64,000 nucleotides of DNA from Anthoceros angustus (taxonomy: Eukaryota > Streptophyta > Anthocerotopsida > Anthocerotales > Anthocerotaceae): assembly GCA_010909165.1 (NCBI GenBank), contig MU008162.1, forward strand, positions 868,001 to 932,000, written 5' to 3'. Within the stretch, counting starts at the first letter, position 1, and each line of letters begins with the position of its first letter. A program made the position numbers and the translations under genes. Below are positions 56,090-64,000 of this stretch, piece by piece. The notes under the pieces were generated by a model, which saw only the letters and a program-made list of their open reading frames with translations, had not been told where the DNA came from and made no database searches.

Positions 56090-57181
56090 ATGTCTGCTGC
56101 TTCGGATGATGGTGGTGATCACATTGACCCTTATCTAGTCAATCCTCAACCGCTTATCAATCAAGATAAGGAACCAAATCTAACCATTATCAACAACAAC
56201 TATGGAGACAGTTTCAAGGAGAAGGATAGATTCAATGGTAAAGACTTTGAAGTCTAGCGTCTCAGAATGCGTGGAGTTCTACGCAATCGTGACCTATGGG
56301 ACATCGTCAATGGAAGTCTTACGCGCCCCAATTGGGGTACTCATGAAGCAAAACGTTCATGGGATTCTAAAGATGAACGAGCACAAGACACATTGATTGG
56401 TGGGCTTTCACAACATATGGTCAGACAAATATTTGAGGCAAAATCTTCAAAGGATATGTGGAACCAACTTGTGCAATTATATTCGTCCAAAGATGTCATG
56501 AGCTTGGTTACAACCAATCGTAACTTCCACAACCTGAGAATGAAGGAATCATACACTATTGAACATCACATTAGTGCTTTTCGCATGGCAAGATATCAAC
56601 TTGAAGCTACATCTGGTCATAAACTTTCTGAGTTAGAATGCTTTGTTACCCTCCTATCTTCTTTACCATCCTCCTATAGACCTTTCGTTACAACTCAAAA
56701 CGCTGTTTTAAGAAGTGCTCAGAGACAAATTCGTGAAGGCGGCGACGAATCAGACTTGGACATCAGTCTTTCTGAGTTGATTGGAGCACTTATCCAGGAG
56801 GAGTTTAGCCGAAGACAAGATTCCCGATCCAGCAGACAGCAGGTGATGCATGTAGGACATGGCAGGGGTGCCAGAGGGCGAGGGCGAGGCCGGGGTCGTG
56901 GCAAAGAACCAATTCCCACACACTCTGCCAATCCTATTAAACATACTTTCATTGGAAAAAATTCATTTACTCAAACGCCTGCAAGAGGTAACGAGAAGAG
57001 TGGAATTATTTGCAATTGGTGCAGCATCCCAAATCATATGGAGAAGGACTGCAGAAAAAAGAAGAATGGCGAACCTAGGAAAGAGGCTGCATCTAGAGCA
57101 TATGTAGCTGTTAAGAGACAGTCATCGGCAACTCCCTCAGCTCTCACTATATGTTTGGCTTCATCTCAGCCTTCAAATTAA
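56090..57181 (+). pseudogene. Copia gag with one early nonsense codon
   Basis: ATG at 56090 (MSAASDDGGDHID). The frame has one TAG at ~56254, where the family has Trp (FEV-W-LRMRGVL), then is open to 57181. The Gag core includes LWDIVNGSL, DMWNQLVQLYSSKDVM and LPSSYRPFVTTQNAV. The C-terminus has an RGRGRGRGRG tract and a CCHC zinc knuckle CNWCSIPNHMEKDC. A second stop separates Gag from the protease Asp motif. Confidence 0.85.
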
Positions 57182-57835
57182 AATTGGTATCTTGACAGTG
57201 GAACTACCTCACACAACTGTTATGACAAGGACTCTATTGAGTCATATTCTCCAAGCACACGACACTAGTCTGTCCTCTTGGGGGATGATTACAATCTTAC
57301 CATCTCTAGTATTGGTTCAGTTGTACTCAGATCTCACACAGGTCAGACCCTTCGTTTTCATCAAGTCCTTCATGTTCCTCCCATATGCAAAACTTTAATA
57401 TCAACTGCAAGTCTTTGTAAAGAACACACTATACAGGTGACCCTATATGCGGATAGTTGTTTAATTTCCTGCACAAGTAATAAAAAATTAATCATCTACA
57501 CAAACACAAACACATTAAACCAGAAGTGAGAGTGGGAGTTTAAGTGGGAGTGAGAGTTCTGTCAACATTGCCTCTCATAATACATCGACACCTAAACATA
57601 CTAGGCTTTGACATTGTCGCTTAGGTCATCCAAATAGTTCAAAGCTTCTTCAAATGTCGAAGGGTAGTCTCCATAAAATTCTGTCTTTCCAACATATGCT
57701 ACCACACTCTTTCCATTCAGAGGCACAACCACATCAGCTGCTGCTCCTCCCTCACTCACACAACGGAAGCCCCTTTCCTTTCTTGGAGCCATTTCTAATT
57801 ACATTCCACAATCAGAAGACTGGAAAGAGTAGACT

Positions 57836-58731
57836 CTAGGATTCCAAACTCCTCCTTTTGCTGCTACTTCGGGGAATCACAACAGCGCGCCTCACAAGCT
57901 CTCGCTGGTGATAAAGCAATCTGCAACTCCTGTACTGGGGGAGAAATTCCGAGACATCAAGCTCTCCTCTGATGAACTCCCGGTGCATCGTTTCCGACTC
58001 CTCATCGACTTCTGTGGCAGCCTGCTCCAACAGACTGACCAGAAGCGCAGGCGATCTAGAGCCCCGCGCATTCTTCACCCGCTTCCGAACCTCATCCAGC
58101 CTCTCCTGCGCCGCTGCCAGCTCTGAGGTCCTGATGACCGCGCACTGGTTCCGGAGCTCTGCAGCTTCCCCTTCCCGGGCCAGATTCTTCCTCGCCTGCT
58201 CAAGATTGCTTTGTTTCAAGTCATGCACCAGCGATTCCGCCTGCTTCACAGAATCCAGCGAATGCAGAAGCGCAGGCGATCTAGAGCCCGCGCATTCTTC
58301 ACCCGCTTCCGAACCTCATCCAGCCTCTCCTGCGCCGCTGCCAGCTCTGAGGTCCTGATGACCGCGCACTGGTTCCGGAGCTCTGCAGCTTCCCCTTCCC
58401 GGGCCAGATTCTTCCTCGCCTGCTCAAGATTGCTTTGTTTCAAGTCATGCACCAGCGATTCCGCCTGCTTCACAGAATCCAGCGAATGTAGAAGCGCCGC
58501 GTAGCTCTTCGGATCTGTCACCAGAACCTGCAGCTCCCGCGCGCTCTTGCGCGACAGAGCTGACGAGAGCGAGGAGGCGCTCAACCGACTCATCGCCGAA
58601 GACGAATATCGAGACGGGCGAAGCAGTGGCTTGGAGCTTCGCAACCGGCTCGCGGTGGCATGCTCACGTTCGCACTGCCGCTTCCACGGGCAAGCTAAAC
58701 TCGGCACGCTACTGTACCTGGTGGCAGGCAC
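57836..58731 (-). CDS. VPS37: VPS37, ESCRT-I subunit (Mod(r) domain), with internal duplication and frameshift
   Basis: ESCRT-I component that sorts ubiquitinated membrane cargo into multivesicular bodies. The Mod(r) domain is clear: ARELQVLVTDPKSYAALLHS, LDSVKQAESLVHDLKQSN, AELRNQCAVIRTSELAAAQE, then EVDEESETMHREFIRGE and LPQYRSCRLLYHQRELV, aligning end to end with Arabidopsis VPS37-1/2. A 224/225-bp tandem duplication repeats the central ~75 residues. One copy has lost a C (GCCCGCG at ~58285 versus GCCCCGCG at ~58061), which shifts the frame and ends translation after WIL. A 225-bp duplication would have been in frame. The start is unclear: Met at 58593, or an upstream exon, since the open frame begins before it without an ATG. 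The stop lies about 6 bp from the dead Copia element. Confidence 0.88.
58041..58495. repeat. 224/225-bp tandem duplication inside VPS37
   Basis: AGAAGCGCAGGCGATCTAGAGCC begins at 58041 and again at 58266, and a third partial AGAAGCGC closes the second unit at ~58487. The copies are identical except for one C and the last few bases. AGAAGCGC microhomology at all junctions suggests replication slippage or an assembly artefact. Confidence 0.95.
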
Positions 58732-59157
58732 GCGGTGAAGCCATCAGACGTTTTGACCGGGATTCTCAGAAGGCAAGAATACTGAGGGTCGAGCATGCAC
58801 TTACAGCGTGAAGGCGTGAAGCCGGTCAGGCGGTCAGCCTTAAGAATCATTCGCCCATGTCAATTCGGGGCTGGTTGTATAATGTATATAGGATAATCCT
58901 TGCTCCACACGCAAAAGCCGGCACGGGCGGTGGAGGAAATGCAGGAAATTGAAGCTTAAGAGCAGAAAAAAAGATTTCCTCACCTTCGCATCCCTGCAGC
59001 TAGGGCTCGCGCTTCTCCACCTGCCTTAGAGAGAGCAGGCAGGAGGACGAGTTCGCTTTTTAGGGCGATAAGCATAATCTGGAAGCCAGCCGCGCAGGTG
59101 TGACCGAATAAGAATGTGTCCACGAGAGTATTTGAAGCCCACACCCAGGCGCTGTGG
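58732..59157. other. intergenic region between VPS37 and the TEX2-like gene
   Basis: About 430 bp containing the TEX2-like 3' UTR and probably the VPS37 promoter. A TATATAGGAT box lies near 58887. No ORF is supported. Confidence 0.5.
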
Positions 59158-62100
59158 CTATGCCACCCTGCCGTCTGCCAACTCTTCCTCTGTATATTCA
59201 GGGACTCCACCACTGGATCTTCTCTCTCGGATCCTCTCGATAACATGGCGTCGTTTGTCATTGAACTTTTTCCCAAGATTCAGGACCTTCGCACGCCTGG
59301 AACCAGATGCCTTGGTTGTCCTGGACTCGACGTCGTCTCCTCCCAGACTGCGGGAGGAGACATCCGTATCTGACGTAGGGATATCCACTGGTTCATAATG
59401 GTCTTGGTCGCCATTCAAGCTCTCCACTTCATTTCCCCCTAGCAAAGGCACCAAAAACTCTGCAGCATAGGGCCCTGATGTCCCCACCGCCGTAATTGGT
59501 AAAATGGGTGCCGCGTTGTCGGATTTTGAGGGCTCTGGCAGCAAGTCTTTTGCAAGTGATGACTGTTTTGGCTGAGGCCCATCTGCAGACGCCGTTGATG
59601 TATTCCCTTCAAAATATTTCTCTTTGTTCGGGGTTGACGTAGTATCGACAGTAGCATCAGTGTTTGAGCCTTCACCATTCTGGACAGGACCACTCCAGGG
59701 AAGTGGTGCAGCACTTTGTGGAACCCAGTTGCCAACATCAGTTATCATCCAAGGAAGGTGTATATCCTCGCATTGAGGAAGCACTAGAGCTTCCTTTAAA
59801 AGAATCTGCACACGATATGACAGGTCCACTTGAACTCCGCCGTACAGTGAAAACGATCTGTACCGACACAAATCAGCGAGAGAACAAACCTTGATCCGCT
59901 CGACAATGTAAGCACCTACAGGAGCGCTGTTAATCTTGCGCTCTCCAATACAAGGCTCAGATTCCATTTCAAGAAGTGGCATTGAGGTAAAGCAAAACCA
60001 AATCCGATCTGACGGAGGAGGTCTAAAGCGGATCCGTAGGGTCCCTTTGAGGGACACAACCTTCACAGATAAGGCAAGGGGCACCTACAGACAAAGAACA
60101 ACTCTCTTTGGTTAAGGCGCTAAGCGATGCAACACAGAACTTCTTCCAGCAAGACCAAAAACCTCTTGCACCCACTATCAATGCTTGAGTCAAACAAAGA
60201 CAATTGACAAGATGTTCAGACAAACTGACCTGAGACACCTGTTCAGCCACATTCATCAACATGGCCTTGCAACTTGCTAAAGAGGATTGTACCCAACTCT
60301 TCCTGCCTGTAGATCAAGAGAACACTTGGAAGTTAGACGATTATCAACAGCTGCACACAATGATACTTATCCTTCCTGTTTGTCATCGTGAGAAACATAT
60401 GAATCCTGTTAGTTGCCACGTTGCCTTGGCACATGAATCCACACTGACGTGTGGAAAGACCAACAGACCATGTTTGAGGTGCCTATCAAGGCAGTTACCT
60501 GACTTACTAGCACCAGCACTTTTCTTGTCAGGTAGTGCAGATGCATCAAGCCCAGCATTACCAGCAATCTCCAAGTCCTCTCCCAGGGCCCCAAACCCTT
60601 TCGTCAGAAGATCTGCTGTAGCCGCACCAGCCAGGCTGGACTCCAGCCCTTGACTAGCTACCTTCTCTTGATCTTTTGGATCCCTCAAATCAAGTCTAGT
60701 CTCCACTGTAAGAATAGCACCACCATAATACTCGATATCAGCTTCCAAGGACCACACACCCTCAGAGTCCACAGGGAGCACTCGCATGCCATGAGCAAGT
60801 GGCGGAGACGTCCCAAGATCAAGGTGAGTGCAGGTCAATGCAGCAATGTAGCCAGGGTTTTGGGTCTTTGCAGTCAGAAGCTTCTGCAATCAAACACGCA
60901 GACATGTGAGCATGACATGTGGTCCCTGATCTGCAAATTTGAGGACAATCACAGCAGTAAGGTACAAGTCTCTGAATCCCTACAACTTTCAGGATAAAAG
61001 CCAATAAGAGACACCTTGATTAATACAAGCAATTCTTGCCTGAATACGTTGCTGTACAAGACTTGTGACATGTGCGCTATGATAAATATCAAAGAAAAAT
61101 CTTGAAATGATCATGTTCCAGCAAAGAAGTCCGTGGTCCATGTTCCTGCTTTCCCAATTATTTTGTGTGTCATCACCAGTCTTCTGAGCTACTGAAGCTG
61201 TGATGACATCCACGGTGTCTGGTCGTGTAGATGCTAGACCACCAAGTCTACTGCCCTCATCCGCTACTGCAAGTGCGTCACCATTACTTAACCTCCTTTC
61301 TGAGCCGGCAGCTCTGCCAGAGCCATCTGAACTTCCGCGTGCGCTAAATCTGTCTTCTGCATCGACAAGTGGACGAGAGGTGGCCACGGATGACTGCTCT
61401 CGTCCATCTGTCGCTTTGAAATCCCTGCTGTTCTTCGAGGACCTCCTTGCAAGGCGTCTCCATGTGAACCGCCTCTTCTTGGAGCCAGATTCAGCTTCCC
61501 CAACACCAATGCTGGATTTCCGTAGACTACTGCTTTCAGCAGAGAATGGCAGTTGATTACTCACCTTCAGTGAGTACTCCTCAAACTCCCTCTTCAGTTT
61601 CACATACCAATCATCTGCATCATAGTTGAGCTTTGCAGCCCCTCGAAGACCTTCACACCAGGCCTCCTTTTCCCATCCCGTATTAAAGTACAAGAAACAA
61701 GTGCTCAGTCCATTGTAGAGCACACTTTTTTCATGGTATAATTTCACCGGAAACCTCTTGGCCCTGTAACCAACCAACATCACAGAACAAGGTCAATTCG
61801 GAACCTTGAGTCAGCAAAGAGCTCAACATGACCATTGACGTAGCAAACATAAACTTACACAATGAAAGCTAACAAGACAACTTTCCACGGTCCTGTCCTC
61901 GGTAGACATACGTCAAGACCAAACTGGACAACTTACCACTTCCTTCCTGGCACGGACGCTGCTGAGACGGCAACAACATCACATCCCTCCAGAGAGATGC
62001 ATTCGTCAGTCCCATCAGGAGCAGTTAGCAAAAGACTCCTATCCTGGAGTTTTGCACGCCTCCACACCGGGTAAAGGTCTGGCGCGTCTCTGAAGCTATC

Positions 62101-62855
62101 CCTTCTCTTCTGCTTCTCACGAGTCTTCCTCCCCGTGTCGCGTGGCTCTGTTGCTATCCAAACGACACCCTTCATTCGGCAGCCAGACAGAAACAAGACA
62201 TCAGATCGCTGAACTCAATACTGCCAGTCCACCAGCTCCATCAGCAGGTCAAAATGCGACACTCTTCGGAGCAAACCAGCTCAAAAAAAGTGGAAAAGCT
62301 AAAGCATCAAAAGCGCACTTCTCCGACCACAAACCCCTCCCAAGCTTCAGACTTCGGCAAGGTGGTAGCTTCGCATTCAAAGAGGCCGGCACGCCAAAGT
62401 CTCCCGAACATCCCGAACCCTAACAAGCTCACCAAACTCCCTCTAGCTCAGATCACAACCCCAGGCATCCACCACGCCACGCACACACCCGGCCGAAGAC
62501 CTAACCATCCACAACGCCTTCCTTCCCCGACACCTCCCGACTGCATCAAAACCACAACCTTTCCTCGCATTTCCGACACCACACCACACCAGGATCAGAG
62601 CTCGCTCCGCACCTGCAGCAGGACGGCCCCGGGCGGGGAGGCGGCCCTCGGGGAGGGAGGCAGCGCGGCATTCCGGGCCTCCCGCCTGTCCAGCGCGGCC
62701 TGGTGCGCAGAGCTCACAGCAGCGGCGTAGGAGTCACGGGATGCGGTGCGCAGGCCGCGCAGGAGGCGCACCGCGAGGGCCACGGCCAGAACGGCCTCCA
62801 CAGCCAGCAGCAGGAGCGCGCCTGCCAGGAAGGAAGGCCAGCACGGGAGCGCCAT
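59158..62855 (-). CDS. TEX2-like SMP-domain lipid-transfer protein at ER contact sites, ~831 aa
   Basis: Plant homologue of testis-expressed 2 (At1g73200 type), an ER-anchored protein with a PH-like region and an SMP lipid-binding domain thought to work at membrane contact sites. Exons (leftward): 62613-62855, 61937-62169, 61040-61763, 60508-60883, 60230-60306, 59890-60084, 59158-59805, summing to 832 codons in frame. N-terminal TM (FLAGALLLLAVEAVLAVALAV). PH-like region: GVVWIATEPRD, then DVVAVSAASVPGRKWAKRF and NTGWEKEAWCEGLRGAAKL. A Ser/Arg-rich linker follows. SMP region: GLLCWNMIISRFFFDI, GMRVLPVDSEGVWSLEADIE, VAEQVSQVPLALSVKVVSLK and GTLRIRFRPPPSDRIWFCF. Basic C-terminal tail. Intron 3 appears to start with GC (CAG|GCAAGA). 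The 84-nt intron 59806-59889 has no stop in frame, so its retention would add 28 residues. Confidence 0.93.
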
Positions 62856-63423
62856 CGCTGTTCCGCCTCCGCTTCCCGCTCGCGTTCCCGCTCGTGGCGC
62901 GTGACTGGCCTGGCGACGAGGGTTGCGGGTGCCGGCGTCGTCGTGAAAGGTGGCCCTGGCCTGGCCAGAGATGACATGGCGGAGACGCGTGCTCCCAAGT
63001 GGAGGCGGGCAGCGAAGGCCCCCCACCAGGCCCCAGGCAACGCAACGCAACGCAACGCAACGGCAGCCAAGAGGAGGAGCACAACAGCACAATTCATGAA
63101 CGAACGACTGGACAACAGTTTGCCCCCTTTGGGATGCACGTGTTCGCCATCGTGCGGTAAGTCAAACCTCCCGAAGATGCAACCTTTTACTGCCACTCGT
63201 ACCTCGTTACTGGATGTTACTGTACACTGTGAAGTTGTGAACCTATATAATGTAGATTGACCTAGACTATTCCTACCAATTGGCATCCTCCGTGATGGCC
63301 GTGGGAGTCTTCAGCTTCTCAAGAGTACAAAGCATGTCCACTTCAGTCACCTCATGGACTTAGATGTTTTGCGTTCACCAACCCATCACTGATGACTCAC
63401 TTGGGTATTCACTTTAAGAACTT
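62856..63423. promoter_or_regulatory. upstream region of the TEX2-like gene
   Basis: GC-rich 5' UTR/promoter with a (CAACG)5 microsatellite at 63038-63062. Overlapping ORFs in several frames at 62.6-63.3 kb are GC shadows of exon 1 and its leader. Beyond 63.1 kb the composition is balanced and no gene is seen. Confidence 0.5.
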
Positions 63424-63805
63424 GAGCGATTGCAGGAGAATATAGGAGGATGCGGGAGGATGCGGGATGATGTAGGAGGAGGCTGGAGGGAGCGATGGTG
63501 GATGCTCTACGTGTTTTGGAGGATTCTGGATGGAGCCGTGAGAGGGAGCGATTGCGGGAGGATGTAGGATGATGCGGGAGGATGTAGGATGATGTGGGAG
63601 GAGGTCGGAGCATACGGGAGATTGTAGGAGGAGGCTGGAGGGAGCGATGGCGGAGGCTCCACGTCTTTTGCAGGATGCTGGAGGGAGCCATGAGAGGGAG
63701 CGATTGCGGGAGGATGTAAGAGGATGCAGAACGAGGTAGGAGGATGCAGAACGAGGTAGGAGGATGCGGGAGGATGTGGGAGGAGGTTGGAGGGAGCGAT
63801 AGCAC
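63424..63805. repeat. higher-order GGAGGATGCGG repeat
   Basis: Short GGAGGATGYRGG words build larger units of about 124-150 bp that begin GAGCGATTGCRGGAG at 63424, 63548 and 63697. Each contains GAGGCTGGAGGGAGCGATGG and GGAGCCRTGAGAGGGA. Pro/Ser/Leu-rich minus-strand ORFs through it are repeat artefacts. Confidence 0.9.
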
Positions 63806-64000
63806 ATGCACTAGTAGGAAAGTAAGATTGTCGGGGCCAAAATATGAGGGATCAATCCTAGGTTATGGGTGAATATGGATAAAAAAGATTGAAGTGGAAG
63901 TTTGGTAGGGCTTGGAATCCAATGTGGCCATGCTCTTTTCACTTTCTATGATTTATTTTTCCTCATCTTCATCATCATGTCTTCTATGCGACATTGTTGG
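63806..64000. other. right edge, no gene recognised
   Basis: AT-balanced sequence with no supported ORF, RNA or repeat. Confidence 0.4.

Larger units (their letters stand above)
55038..57830 (+). mobile_element. 3'-truncated Ty1/Copia retrotransposon
   Basis: Order: LTR, PBS, a leader with a 127-codon ORF (55695-56078), Gag, the start of protease (WYLDSGTTSHNCYD at ~57183) and a pre-integrase remnant (RLGHPNSSKLLQ at ~57620). It stops near 57830, next to the VPS37 stop codon. No integrase core, reverse transcriptase or RNase H is present, and multiple stops show it is dead. The orientation is opposite to VPS37. Confidence 0.85.

Overview
This is nuclear DNA of a land plant with swimming sperm. 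The genes are intron-rich, with mostly 70-200 bp GT-AG introns. They include a plastid Alb3 insertase, a plant-type N-acetylglutamate synthase and a type-B cytokinin response regulator. CFAP45, an axonemal protein that seed plants without flagellate sperm do not need, is also present. Short introns, GC-rich exons and many decayed PPR genes fit a hornwort or a Selaginella-like lycophyte, but the species cannot be fixed from the sequence alone.

Layout. 0-0.5 kb: 5' exon of ALB3 (-). 0.5-9.8 kb: gene-poor DNA with a three-copy 0.64-kb tandem array, a foldback element with an internal direct duplication, and a decayed thymidine kinase (-). 9.8-13.0 kb: type-B ARR (-). 15.0-17.3 kb: CFAP45 (+), divergent from the ARR. 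17.3-21.7 kb: convergent intergenic DNA with microsatellites, a Pol III box A/box B pair (SINE-like) and a very GC-rich block. 21.7-24.9 kb: NAGS (-), with a possible small divergent ORF. 25.2-29.7 kb: minisatellite-rich, transposon-like DNA. 29.7-33.4 kb: tandemly duplicated, damaged UAS-UBX (Cdc48 adaptor-type) gene. 33.3-34.4 kb: decayed Copia gag. 34.6-39.2 kb: PPR pseudogene graveyard on both strands. 39.7-40.5 kb: an intact, intronless, GC-rich orphan ORF. 41.3-52.0 kb: a 26-exon gene for a ~2,540-residue type I membrane protein with about 15 filamin-type Ig repeats, cadherin-like repeats, one TM helix and a tail. 52-55 kb: SINE-like and other transposon relics. 55.0-57.8 kb: 3'-truncated Copia element. 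57.8-58.7 kb: VPS37 (ESCRT-I) with an internal duplication and frameshift. 59.2-62.9 kb: plant TEX2-like SMP/PH-type lipid-transfer protein (-). 63.0-63.8 kb: simple and higher-order repeats.

The genes do not form one pathway. Two of them, CFAP45 and the giant filamin-repeat receptor-like protein (reminiscent of GEX2/FUS1 gamete adhesion proteins), point to male-gamete biology. They lie 24 kb apart, so co-function is only a hypothesis. Several duplicated stretches (1.2-3.2 kb, 30.3-33.4 kb, 58.0-58.5 kb) differ between copies mainly by 1-5 nt indels, often in homopolymers. Some of the gene damage may therefore be long-read consensus error rather than biology.
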